From positions 1-64,000 of the forward strand of contig DASUWU010000044.1 in the NCBI GenBank assembly GCA_036378315.1: a stretch of DNA of 64,000 nt, given 5' to 3'. The first letter of the stretch is position 1. Each line of letters begins with the position of its first letter. Below the pieces are notes generated by a model. The model had not been told where the DNA came from and searched no databases. It saw only the letters and a program-made list of their open reading frames with translations. Positions 16,407-24,238 of this stretch are shown here, one piece after another. The position numbers and the translations under genes are program-made. This DNA comes from CALAED01 sp036378315 (GTDB lineage Bacteria; Actinomycetota; Actinomycetes; Streptosporangiales; Streptosporangiaceae).

Positions 16407-17355
16407 CCCGGACCCCCAGGGCGCCCCTGGTGGCCCCCAGGGCGTCTCTCGTGGCGCCGATGACCGGTAGGGAGTCGCCGCCCGTCCGGTAGTGGCGGCG
16501 CAGCGCGACGCCGGCGACGACGCCGCCGACGAGCGCGCCGGCGCCGGCCGCGGCCGGCAGCGCCACCATGGTGACCTTGCGGCCGGTGCGGAAGTCGTAG
16601 ATGTCCCAGCCGCGCTCCCTGGCGTACTCGCGCAGGTCGGCGTCCGGGTTCACCGCGCACGGACGCCCGACGGCCGACAGCATCGGCAGGTCGTTGGACG
16701 AGTCGCTGTAGGCCGAGCAGCGCGCCAGGTCGAGCCCTTCGCGGGCGGCGAGCGCGCGCACAGCCTCCGCCTTGGCCGGGCCGTGCAGCAGGCTCCCGGC
16801 GAGCCGTCCTGTGTAGACGCCGTCCTTCGACTCGGCGACCGTGCCGAGCGCCCCGGTCAGCCCCAGGCGGTGGGCGATGACCCTGGCCACCTCCACCGGC
16901 GTGGCGGTGACCAGGTAGACCCGCTGCCCCGCGTCCAGATGCTGCAGCGCGAGCGCGCGGGTGCCGTGCCAGATCCGGTCGGCCATCACCTCGTCGTAGA
17001 TCTCCTCGCTGAGCCGGACGAGGTCGTCGACCTTCTGCCCGGCCACGAAGGCCAGCGCGGTCTCGCGCGCCGTGCTGATGTGGTCGGTGTTCTCCGAGCC
17101 GCGCAGCCGGAACGCGACCTGCCCCCACGCGAACAGCGCCAGGTCGCGCATGGTGAACAGCTTGCGCGCCGCCAGACCGCGGGCGAAGTAGTAGATCGAC
17201 GCCCCCCGCATCATCGTGTTGTCGACATCGAAGAACGCGGCGGCCGTGGGATCGGGTTCGGGCTGCGGCGGCCGCTCGTCCGGGATCGCCGCCGCGGCGG
17301 CCGCCTCGCCGGCGACCACGTGGTCCTCCTCGCGGCGTTGCCAGAATCGGCGCAT
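16372..17355 (-). CDS. HAD-IB family hydrolase (SerB/CicA-like)
   Basis: A 327-residue HAD phosphatase. Motif I is FFDVDNTMMRG (nucleophile and acid Asp), motif II is VTATP, the Lys is in HGPAKAEAV, and motif III is YSDSSNDLPML. The insertion between I and II is helical, as in subfamily IB. A single hydrophobic segment (about 265-285, VALPAAAGAGALVGGVVAGVAL) near the C-terminus suggests membrane attachment. In relatives this layout often lies near lipid or cell-envelope genes. Substrate unknown. Confidence 0.9.
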   Translation of the reverse strand: MRRFWQRREEDHVVAGEAAAAAAIPDERPPQPEPDPTAAAFFDVDNTMMRGASIYYFARGLAARKLFTMRDLALFAWGQVAFRLRGSENTDHISTARETALAFVAGQKVDDLVRLSEEIYDEVMADRIWHGTRALALQHLDAGQRVYLVTATPVEVARVIAHRLGLTGALGTVAESKDGVYTGRLAGSLLHGPAKAEAVRALAAREGLDLARCSAYSDSSNDLPMLSAVGRPCAVNPDADLREYARERGWDIYDFRTGRKVTMVALPAAAGAGALVGGVVAGVALRRHYRTGGDSLPVIGATRDALGATRGALGVRARRPRWPARHR

Positions 17356-17531
17356 GCCCAGAGCCTAAGCCGTCGGGCGGGAAAACCGCCGGAGGGACGG
17401 ATACCGGCGAGTAAACTTGCCCCCGCTGTTGTCCGCGAAGCTCGCCGTTCGTCCGTTTCCGCGGGCCGGATCCGAGGCTGTTCCCGGCGGGGTTACGCGA
17501 ACTCGGCGACTATCAGGCACCATGGGGCGCG

Positions 17532-18884
17532 ATGGTCCAAGTCGGCGTTGCTCTTGTCGCCACCCTTGCCGCCCTGGCCGGCACGGGGGCGCTGCTGTCG
17601 CGCGCGGCGGGTATGCGCCGGCCGCACCTGTTCGCGTGGGCGCTGACCCAGCTTGGCCTGTGCGTCGCGCTCGGCGCCATGTCGGTCGGCCTGCTGGTGG
17701 GCTTCAACGCGCCGCTGTTTCGCGCCATGGAGCTCGGCGGCGCGCTCATCGCCCCGGTGTGGTTGGCGATGGGGGTCGTCGAGATGATCACGAGGCCGGT
17801 GCCGGTCAAGTTCGCGGCCAGGCTCGTCGTGGTGTCGTACACGATCGTGGCGGTCGTGATCCTGGCGCTCGACCCGCTGCGCGGGACGTTCTCCACCGAC
17901 CTGCCTGAAGCCGACCAGCACTACGAGTGGCTGCCGCAGGCGGTGATCGCAGGGGCGCATCTGATCGCGGTCGCCACCTTGGTGATCTGCGCGGCCGTCA
18001 CCGCCCTGCACGCCCGCGACCTGGGCCGCGCCGGCGCGACCGTGCTGGTCCCCGTCGCCCTCATCGCCCTCGCCGGCGTGCTCATCGTCAGCGCCATCCA
18101 GGGTTTCCTGCCCGGCGCGGCCGGTGGGATCGCGCTGGGCGCCGCCTCGGCCCTCATCTGGTTCGGCTCGGCCAGGACGGTTCCGGTCCGGTCGGACGAC
18201 GACTACGGCGACGGGTACGACGGGTACGACGACTATGAGGGACTCGACGGCTACGAGGACCCCGAGGCGGCCTACGACGGCCGGCCGCGGCATCGCCGGG
18301 CCCAGCTGCCGGTCGAACCGGCGGCCGCCGCGATGGCCGGTCCGCCGCTGTCCGCGCCGGTGCCGCCCTCGATGTCACCGCCGATGGCGCCGCCCATGTC
18401 GCCGTCCATGACCCCACCGATGTCGCCCTCGATGTCGCCCTCGATGTCGCCCTCGATGTCGGGGGTCCCGCCCGTGCCGGCCGCCCGCCCGCAGGACCCG
18501 TCGGGTCCTGTGGTGGAGGTCCCGGCCGGCGCGTACGGCCAGATCACCGTGTACACGTTGCTGGACGGCAGGGAAGGCGCCTTCGACCGGCTGAGCAGGG
18601 ATGCCGTGCGGGCGGCCAGGCAGAGCGACCCGGGCACGATCATCTACGCCTGCCACGAGGTCGTGGGCGCCCCCACCCAGCGGATCTTCTACCAGCTCTT
18701 CCGCGACCAGGCGGCCTTCCGGGAGCACCAGAACCGCCCGTACGTCCGCCAGTTCCTGGCCGACAGCAGGTCGCACGTGATCGCCACGAACGTCATCGAG
18801 CTGCGGCTGGACGCGGCCAAGGTCATGCCGGCGGCGCCGCCGACCGGGCCCGAGCTGCAGATGGGTCGCCCATGGGGCCCGTGA
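17532..18884 (+). CDS. Fusion: polytopic membrane domain, Met/Pro repeat linker and ABM-like domain
   Basis: A 450-residue protein with three parts. Residues 1-215 hold seven predicted membrane helices. Residues about 220-250 are acidic and Tyr/Asp/Gly-rich, then 275-310 are a Met-Ser-Pro repeat. The last 115 residues resemble the dimeric alpha/beta-barrel antibiotic biosynthesis monooxygenase fold: GQITVYTLLDGREGAFDRLS, a helix, and IFYQLFRDQAAFREHQNRPYVRQFL. No flavin or haem ligand can be assigned. It precedes glutaredoxin and rex-hem genes, so a redox role is plausible but unproven. Confidence 0.8.
   Translation: MVQVGVALVATLAALAGTGALLSRAAGMRRPHLFAWALTQLGLCVALGAMSVGLLVGFNAPLFRAMELGGALIAPVWLAMGVVEMITRPVPVKFAARLVVVSYTIVAVVILALDPLRGTFSTDLPEADQHYEWLPQAVIAGAHLIAVATLVICAAVTALHARDLGRAGATVLVPVALIALAGVLIVSAIQGFLPGAAGGIALGAASALIWFGSARTVPVRSDDDYGDGYDGYDDYEGLDGYEDPEAAYDGRPRHRRAQLPVEPAAAAMAGPPLSAPVPPSMSPPMAPPMSPSMTPPMSPSMSPSMSPSMSGVPPVPAARPQDPSGPVVEVPAGAYGQITVYTLLDGREGAFDRLSRDAVRAARQSDPGTIIYACHEVVGAPTQRIFYQLFRDQAAFREHQNRPYVRQFLADSRSHVIATNVIELRLDAAKVMPAAPPTGPELQMGRPWGP
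18363..18462 (+). repeat. In-frame 12-bp minisatellite (Met-Ser-Pro repeat)
   Basis: Eight to nine degenerate 12-bp units of the form CCCTCGATGTCG encode PSMS/PPMA/PPMS. The last three units are identical, which points to recent slippage. Unit length is a multiple of three, so expansion changes linker length without a frameshift. Confidence 0.8.
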
Positions 18885-19171
18885 CGGACGGCGGGGCGGA
18901 ACGCCCGGTGATCACGCTGTTCGGCAAGCCGGGCTGCCATCTGTGCGACGACGCGCGCGAGGTGATCGCGAAGGTCGCCGGCGAGCTCGGGGTCCGGTGG
19001 GAGGAGCGGGACATCACGCGGTCCGCCGAGGACACCAAGCGCTACTGGGAGCAGATCCCGGTCACCCTCATCGACGGGGTCCAGCACGACTTCTGGCGGG
19101 TGGACGAGTCGCGCCTGCGCGCCGCGCTGCTGGATCGCCTAAATCGCCCGTCTCCGGATATGTACGGATAG
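18872..19171 (+). CDS. Glutaredoxin-family thiol protein
   Basis: A 99-residue thioredoxin-fold protein of the DUF836/glutaredoxin-like group. The active-site motif is CHLC in GKPGCHLCDDAREV, VRWEERDITR follows, and QIPVTLIDGV carries the cis-Pro. No signal peptide, so cytoplasmic. ATG 18872 overlaps the upstream gene by 13 nt; GTG 18881 is an alternative. Position just before rex is a common actinobacterial arrangement and suits a redox role. Confidence 0.88.
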   Translation: MGPVTDGGAERPVITLFGKPGCHLCDDAREVIAKVAGELGVRWEERDITRSAEDTKRYWEQIPVTLIDGVQHDFWRVDESRLRAALLDRLNRPSPDMYG

Positions 19172-19293
19172 TCCCGGCGTTCGCCTGCGTACCGGCTCCG
19201 CAATCTCACCGATGTGGGCGCGCGGAGGCGCCCGGTACGGTCAGGAGATCCGCACCGCGAGCGGCGGAGCGCGGGCCCGGGCTCCCACCGACT

Positions 19294-19311
19294 TTGTGCG
19301 TGCGTTCACAA
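19294..19311. promoter_or_regulatory. Rex operator upstream of rex-hem operon
   Basis: TTGTGCGTGCGTTCACAA matches the established actinobacterial Rex operator TTGTGAA-N4-TTCACAA at 12 of 14 specified positions; outer T-A pairs extend it to 20 bp. It lies 93 bp before the rex start. A weak -35/-10 pair (TTGTGC, TAATCT) overlaps it. Rex would repress its own operon when NADH is low and release it when NADH/NAD+ rises. Confidence 0.85.
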
Positions 19312-19323
19312 AGGCTTAATCTG

Positions 19324-19407
19324 ATGACTGTGGTAATCCCGAGCGGCCGGCCCGGCGGGGTGGCTGAGTTCCGGTCGCGCGCCGAGCCCCCGAAGAGCAG
19401 GTTGTGA
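19324..19407 (+). other. Possible 27-codon leader ORF overlapping the rex start
   Basis: ATG 19324 opens a 27-residue frame (MTVVIPSGRPGG...) whose TGA overlaps the GTG start of rex (GTGA). It could couple translation to rex. Against it, a start site inferred from the nearby -10 would fall at or just after this ATG. Confidence 0.25.
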
Positions 19408-20171
19408 CACGACGACGAATCCGCGGCCAAGATCGCGCCGATCGCGGCATCCCAGAGGCCACCGTTGCCCGCCTTCCCGTCTACCTGCGGGCGCTGCACA
19501 ACCTTCAGGAGCAGGGGGTGGCCACGGTCTCCTCCGAGGAGCTCGCCGCCGCCGCCGGCGTCAACTCCGCCAAGCTCCGCAAGGACCTGTCGCATCTCGG
19601 TTCCTACGGCACCCGCGGGGTGGGCTACGAGGTCGAGTACCTCGTCTACCAGATCTCCCGGGCGCTGGGACTGACCCAGGACTGGGTGGTGGCGATCATC
19701 GGCGTCGGTAACCTCGGTCGCGCGTTGTCCGGGTATGGTGGATTTGCCTCGCGCGGCTTCCGTGTTGCCGCCCTGCTCGACGCCGATCCCGGGGTCGTCG
19801 GTGCGCGGCTCTCGGGGCTGACCGTGGAGCACATCGACAAACTGGAGACGGTCGTCAAAGATCGCGAGGTGTCGATTGCGGTGATCGCGACCCCCGCCTC
19901 CGCGGCGCAGGCCGTCTGTGACCGGCTGGTGGACGCCGGCGTCACCAGCATCCTCAACTTCGCGCCCGTCGTGCTGTCCGTGCCGGAGACCGTCGACGTA
20001 CGCAAGGTGGATCTGTCCATCGAGCTGCAGATCCTCGCCTTCCACGAGCAGCGCAAGGCGGCCGGCAACGGCAAGTACGACGACTACGACGAGTACGAAG
20101 GAAAGTACCGGTCGTTGCGAGCCGGCGACCCGCCGGACTCCGCCCCGTACATCCAGGCGGTCGACGCATGA
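19404..20171 (+). CDS. rex: Redox-sensing transcriptional repressor Rex
   Basis: A 255-residue homodimeric repressor that senses the NADH/NAD+ ratio. The N-terminal winged helix (residues about 15-85: IPEATVARLPVYLRAL, VSSEELAAAAGVNSAKLRKDLS) is followed by a Rossmann domain with AIIGVGNLGRALSGYGGF and ALLDADPGVVG. LSIELQILAFHEQ is the domain-swapped C-terminal helix, followed by an acidic DDYDEYEG tail. Start GTG 19404 gives the usual length. A Rex operator lies 93 bp upstream, and another precedes menJ-nuo at 49381. Confidence 0.96.
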   Translation: MTRRRIRGQDRADRGIPEATVARLPVYLRALHNLQEQGVATVSSEELAAAAGVNSAKLRKDLSHLGSYGTRGVGYEVEYLVYQISRALGLTQDWVVAIIGVGNLGRALSGYGGFASRGFRVAALLDADPGVVGARLSGLTVEHIDKLETVVKDREVSIAVIATPASAAQAVCDRLVDAGVTSILNFAPVVLSVPETVDVRKVDLSIELQILAFHEQRKAAGNGKYDDYDEYEGKYRSLRAGDPPDSAPYIQAVDA

Positions 20172-20221
20172 CCGGGGCGACCGACATGACCGGGGCGACC
20201 GAGGGGACCGACGCGGCATGA
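20168..20221 (+). repeat. Direct repeat and 17-codon bridging ORF between rex and hemA
   Basis: Two copies of ATGACCGGGGCGACCGA lie 18 bp apart. The first ATG overlaps the rex stop, and the frame runs 17 codons (MTGATDMTGATEGTDAA) to a TGA that overlaps hemA ATG 20218. Translation could pass from rex to hemA through this mini-ORF. A recent 18-bp duplication is the simplest origin. Confidence 0.45.
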
Positions 20222-21621
20222 GCATCCTGGTCGTCGGGCTGAGCCATCGCAGCGCGCCCGTGGCGCTGCTCGAGCGCGTCGCCGTCAGCGGCGACGAGCT
20301 GGTGAAGCTGTTGCACGACGTACGGCGCACCCCGCACGTGGCTGAGGCGGCCGTCGTGTCGACCTGCAACCGGGTGGAGATCTATGCCTCCGTCGAGAAG
20401 TTCCACGGCGGCGTCTCGGCGATCGCCGAGCTGCTGTCCCGGCACTCCGGCGTGCTGCTCGACGAGCTCCACCACTACCTCTACGTGCACTACGAGGACC
20501 GCGCCATCCAGCACGCGTTCTCCGTGGCCTGCGGCCTGGAGTCGATGGTCGTCGGCGAGGGGCAGATCCTCGGGCAGATGCGGGAGGCCCTCAAGCTCGC
20601 GCAGCGCCACGGGACCATCGGCCGCGCCCTCCACGAGGTGATGCAGCAGGCCCTGCGGGTCGGCAAGCGGGCCCACGCCGAGACCGGGATCGACCGGCTG
20701 GGCGCGTCCCTGGTGAGCGTGGGGCTGTCCATCGCCGCCAAGCACCTGGGCACGCTGCTCGGCAAGCGGGCGCTGGTGGTCGGCGCCGGGTCGATGAGCG
20801 GGCTGGCGGTCGCCACGCTGTCCCGCGAGGGCGTGGGCGAGATCATCGTGGCCAACCGCACGCTGTCGCGCGCCGTGCGGCTGGCCGGCGGCGCGACCGT
20901 GCCGGCGCGGGCGATCGGGCTCCCGGAGGTCGCCGCCGCGCTGGCCGAGGCCGACCTCGTCGTCTCCTGCATCGGAGCGCACGGGCTGGTCATCAACGCC
21001 GACATGGTGGCAGCCGGCCCCGATCGCCGGCAGTTCTTCCTCGACCTCGCGCTGCCGCACGACATCGACAGGTCCATCCGCGACCTGCCGGGGATCGCGC
21101 TGGCCGGCCTCGAGAACCTGCGTACGGCCCAGCAGGCGGCGCACGCCATCGGGCCGGAAGCGGTCGACGCGGTCCGTCGCATCGTCGCCGAAGAGGTCGC
21201 CGCCTTCCTCAGCGCGGCGCGGGCGGCCGCGGTGACCCCCACGGTCGTCGCCCTGCGCAGCAAGGCGGCCGAGGTCGTCGACGCGGAGCTGGCCAGGCTC
21301 GGCGCCCGGCTCCCGCACCTGGCCGCCAAGGAACGCGCCGAGATCGAACAGGCGGTACGGAGGGTCGTGGACAAGCTGCTGCACGCGCCGACCGTACGGG
21401 TCAAGCAACTGGCGGCGGCACCGGGCGGCGACACCTACGCGGTGGCGCTGCGCGAGCTGTTCGACCTCGACCCGAACGCGCCGGAGGCGGTGACCCGCGC
21501 CGACATCGACGAGACGGCGCCTGAGGCGCCGCCCGCCTCGGCCCCGTCCGCGAGTCCAGCGGCGCGGGCAACTTCGGCGACTCCGGTCGCTCCGGCCGGC
21601 GGCGAAGGCGGGCGCGCATGA
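20218..21621 (+). CDS. hemA: Glutamyl-tRNA reductase
   Basis: Reduces glutamyl-tRNA to glutamate-1-semialdehyde with NADPH, the first committed step of tetrapyrrole synthesis by the C5 route; HemL (31330) completes ALA. The 467-residue protein has the catalytic Cys in VVSTCNRVEIYA, the substrate loop VVGEGQILGQMREA, NADPH motif VVGAGSMSGLA and VANRTLSRA, and the helical dimerisation domain. A 45-residue Ala/Pro-rich C-terminal tail is typical of actinobacteria. ATG 20218; the stop overlaps hemC. Confidence 0.96.
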   Translation: MSILVVGLSHRSAPVALLERVAVSGDELVKLLHDVRRTPHVAEAAVVSTCNRVEIYASVEKFHGGVSAIAELLSRHSGVLLDELHHYLYVHYEDRAIQHAFSVACGLESMVVGEGQILGQMREALKLAQRHGTIGRALHEVMQQALRVGKRAHAETGIDRLGASLVSVGLSIAAKHLGTLLGKRALVVGAGSMSGLAVATLSREGVGEIIVANRTLSRAVRLAGGATVPARAIGLPEVAAALAEADLVVSCIGAHGLVINADMVAAGPDRRQFFLDLALPHDIDRSIRDLPGIALAGLENLRTAQQAAHAIGPEAVDAVRRIVAEEVAAFLSAARAAAVTPTVVALRSKAAEVVDAELARLGARLPHLAAKERAEIEQAVRRVVDKLLHAPTVRVKQLAAAPGGDTYAVALRELFDLDPNAPEAVTRADIDETAPEAPPASAPSASPAARATSATPVAPAGGEGGRA

Positions 21622-22559
21622 AGCCGCTGCGACTCGGCACCCGCCGCAGCCTCATGGCGACCACCCAGTCCCAGCTCGTGGCTGACGTGTTTTCGCAGCA
21701 TACGGGGTATGCCGTGGAACTCGTCGGGGTAACCACGCAAGGTGATGTATCCAAGGCCCACCTTGCCCAGATCGGGGGCACAGGGGTCTTCGTCAACGGC
21801 ATCCGGGAGCGGCTGCTCACCGGCGAGATCGACTTCGCCGTGCACTCGCTGAAGGACCTGCCGACCGCCGCGCCCGACGGCATCGAGCTGGCGGCGGTGC
21901 CGGCGCGCGACGACCCGCGCGACGCGCTGTGCGGGCCGGTCAAGCTGGCCGATCTGCCGGCCGGCGCCCGGGTCGGCACCGGGTCCCCACGGCGGGTGGC
22001 GCAGCTGCGGGCCATCAGGTCCGACCTGGACGTCGTGCCGATCCGCGGCAACGCCGACACGCGGCTGCGCAAGGTGGCCGAGGGCGAGGTGGCCGCCGTG
22101 CTGCTCGCGTACGCCGGGCTGGCCCGCATTGACCGGCTGGACGCGGTCGCCGAGGTCCTCGATCCGAACCTCATGCTGCCCGCCCCCGGCCAGGGCGCGC
22201 TCGCCGTCGAGTGCCGCGCCGACCGTGCCGACCTGGTGGAGCTGCTCGGCACGCTCGACGATCCGGCGACCCGCGCCGCGGTGACCGCGGAACGCGCGCT
22301 GCTGGCCGCGCTCGAGGCCGGCTGCTCGGCGCCGGTGGGCGCGTACGCGGCGCCCGCGGTGGCGCCGGCCACGCCGGCGGTCGGCGACGAAATCTCCGAC
22401 CTGCGCCTGACCGCGGCCGTCGTCTCGGCCGACGGCGCGCACCAGGTGCGGTTGTCCGCGAGCGGCGATCCGGCGCGGGCGGCGGAGCTGGGCCGCGACC
22501 TCGCGGCCAGGCTGCTCGCCGACGGAGCCGCCGAGCTGATGGGGGAGCACATACCATGA
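21618..22559 (+). CDS. hemC: Hydroxymethylbilane synthase (porphobilinogen deaminase)
   Basis: Joins four porphobilinogens into hydroxymethylbilane on a covalent dipyrromethane cofactor. The 313-residue protein has LRLGTRRSLMATTQSQLVAD at the start, DFAVHSLKDLPT with the catalytic Asp region, VGTGSPRRVAQLRA, IRGNADTRLRKV, and the cofactor Cys in LEAGCSAPVGAYA. It overlaps hemA by 4 nt and hemD by 4 nt, so the operon is tightly coupled. Confidence 0.97.
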   Translation: MKPLRLGTRRSLMATTQSQLVADVFSQHTGYAVELVGVTTQGDVSKAHLAQIGGTGVFVNGIRERLLTGEIDFAVHSLKDLPTAAPDGIELAAVPARDDPRDALCGPVKLADLPAGARVGTGSPRRVAQLRAIRSDLDVVPIRGNADTRLRKVAEGEVAAVLLAYAGLARIDRLDAVAEVLDPNLMLPAPGQGALAVECRADRADLVELLGTLDDPATRAAVTAERALLAALEAGCSAPVGAYAAPAVAPATPAVGDEISDLRLTAAVVSADGAHQVRLSASGDPARAAELGRDLAARLLADGAAELMGEHIP

Positions 22560-24151
22560 GCGAGGCCCAGGCCCTGAATGAACAGCGGTTCCCCGGCGCG
22601 GCGCCGGGGATGGTGGCGTTCGTCGGCGCCGGGCCCGGCGACCCGCGGCTGCTCACCCTACGCGGCGCCGAGCTGCTCGCCCGCGCCGACACCGTGGTGC
22701 TCGACGACCGTGCCGGGCGCGAGCACCTGCGGCACTGCCGCGCGGACGTCGACGTGATCGACGCCGCCGACCTGGGCGGGGTCGACTGGGCGAAGACGAT
22801 CGTCGACGCCGCGGCGGCCGGCAAGTCCGTCGTACGGCTGTTGAACGGCGACCCAGGGCTGTTCGCCGGCGTGGCCGAAGAGGCGGCGGCCTGCAAGGCC
22901 GCCGGCATCCCGTTCGAGATCGTGCCGGGGGTGCCGGTCGCCACCGCGGTACCCATGCACGCCGGGATCCCGCCCGGCGACGCGGCGCATCCCGAGGTCC
23001 GGGTGGTCGACGCCGGCGACGTCACCGACTGGGAGCGCTTCGGCGCCGGCACCGCCACGCTGGTGATCCAGTGCGGCGTCGGGCAGATCGGGCAGATCGC
23101 CAAGGCGCTGATCGCCGCCGACCGCCCGGACACCACCCCGGTCGCGGTGACCACTATGGGTACGACGACGGAGCAGAGCACCGTCACCGCCGCCCTCGCC
23201 AAGATCGCCTCCGCGGCGAAGGGCATGGAGGGCCCAGCCGTGATGGTGGTCGGCGACGTCGTCCGGTGGCGGGACGATCTGTCCTGGTTCGAGAGCAAGC
23301 CGCTGTTCGGCTGGCGGGTCCTGGTGCCCAGGACCAAGGAGCAGGCGCAGTCGCTGTCGGAGCAGCTACGTTCGTACGGCGCGGTCCCCGAGGAGGTGCC
23401 GACGATCTCCGTCGAGCCGCCGCGCACCCCCCAGCAGATGGACCGTGCCGTCAAGGGCGTGGTCACCGGCCGGTACGAGTGGATCGTGTTCACCTCGACC
23501 AACGCGGTCCGGGCCGTACGGGAGAAGCTCGCCGACTACGGCCTCGACGCCCGCGCGTTCGCCGGCATCAAGATCGCCGCGGTAGGCGAGCAGACGGCGG
23601 CGGCGCTGCGCGACTTCGGCGTCGTGCCCGACCTGGTGCCGGCCGAGCTGCAGTCGAGCGAGGGCCTGCTGGAGGTCTGGCCTCCGTACGACGCCGAGCT
23701 CGACCCGATCAACCGCGTGCTGCTGCCGCGCGCCGACATCGCCACCGACACGCTGATCGCCGGGCTGACCGAGCTGGGCTGGGAGTGCGACGACGTGACC
23801 GCGTACCGGACGGTGCGCGCGGCCCCGCCGCCGGCTCCGATCCGCGAGGCGATCAAGGGTGGCGGGTTCGACGCGGTGCTGTTCACCTCGTCATCGACCG
23901 TACGGAACCTCATCGGCATCGCCGGCAAGCCGCACAACGTGACCGTGATCGCGGTGATCGGCCCCCAGACGGCCAAGACCGCCGAGGAGTACGGCCTGCG
24001 CGTCCACGTCATGGCCGAAAAACCGTCGGCCTCCGCGTTGGCCGAGGCGCTGGCGGAGTACGGTGCGAAGCGGCGGGCGGCGCAGATCGAGGCCGGCGAG
24101 CCGCTCCGCAAGCCCAGCCAGATGCGCCGGGGTGCCCGCCGCCGCAAGTAG
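22556..24151 (+). CDS. hemD: CobA-like/HemD fusion, uroporphyrinogen-III synthase
   Basis: A 531-residue two-domain protein. The C-terminal domain (about 255-510) is uroporphyrinogen-III synthase: GWRVLVPRTKEQAQSLSEQL, YEWIVFTSTNAVRAV, IAAVGEQTAAAL, VLLPRADIATDTL, VLFTSSSTVRNL. The N-terminal domain has the SUMT nucleotide motif FVGAGPGDPRLLTLRGAELL, but later SUMT motifs are altered (LNGDPGLFAGVAEEA in place of the KGGDP-FGRG block; no YMG). Methylation to precorrin-2 is therefore doubtful. ATG 22556 lies in the hemC stop. Confidence 0.93.
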   Translation: MSEAQALNEQRFPGAAPGMVAFVGAGPGDPRLLTLRGAELLARADTVVLDDRAGREHLRHCRADVDVIDAADLGGVDWAKTIVDAAAAGKSVVRLLNGDPGLFAGVAEEAAACKAAGIPFEIVPGVPVATAVPMHAGIPPGDAAHPEVRVVDAGDVTDWERFGAGTATLVIQCGVGQIGQIAKALIAADRPDTTPVAVTTMGTTTEQSTVTAALAKIASAAKGMEGPAVMVVGDVVRWRDDLSWFESKPLFGWRVLVPRTKEQAQSLSEQLRSYGAVPEEVPTISVEPPRTPQQMDRAVKGVVTGRYEWIVFTSTNAVRAVREKLADYGLDARAFAGIKIAAVGEQTAAALRDFGVVPDLVPAELQSSEGLLEVWPPYDAELDPINRVLLPRADIATDTLIAGLTELGWECDDVTAYRTVRAAPPPAPIREAIKGGGFDAVLFTSSSTVRNLIGIAGKPHNVTVIAVIGPQTAKTAEEYGLRVHVMAEKPSASALAEALAEYGAKRRAAQIEAGEPLRKPSQMRRGARRRK

Positions 24152-24187
24152 GTCGCCGGCCGTCGCGAGCAGGGATCGAACGATCAG

Positions 24188-24210
24188 CGCGCGCCGCGGG
24201 GCGGCGCGCG
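24188..24210 (+). terminator. Strong hairpin between hemD and hemB
   Basis: A 10-bp perfect GC stem (arm CGCGCGCCGC) with loop GGG lies 36 bp after the hemD stop and 28 bp before hemB. No T-run follows. It may partly end transcription or stabilise the upstream mRNA, setting hemB lower than hemACD. Confidence 0.4.
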
Positions 24211-24238
24211 TCGAGGAACCCCCCCGTAGGAGGCAGGG

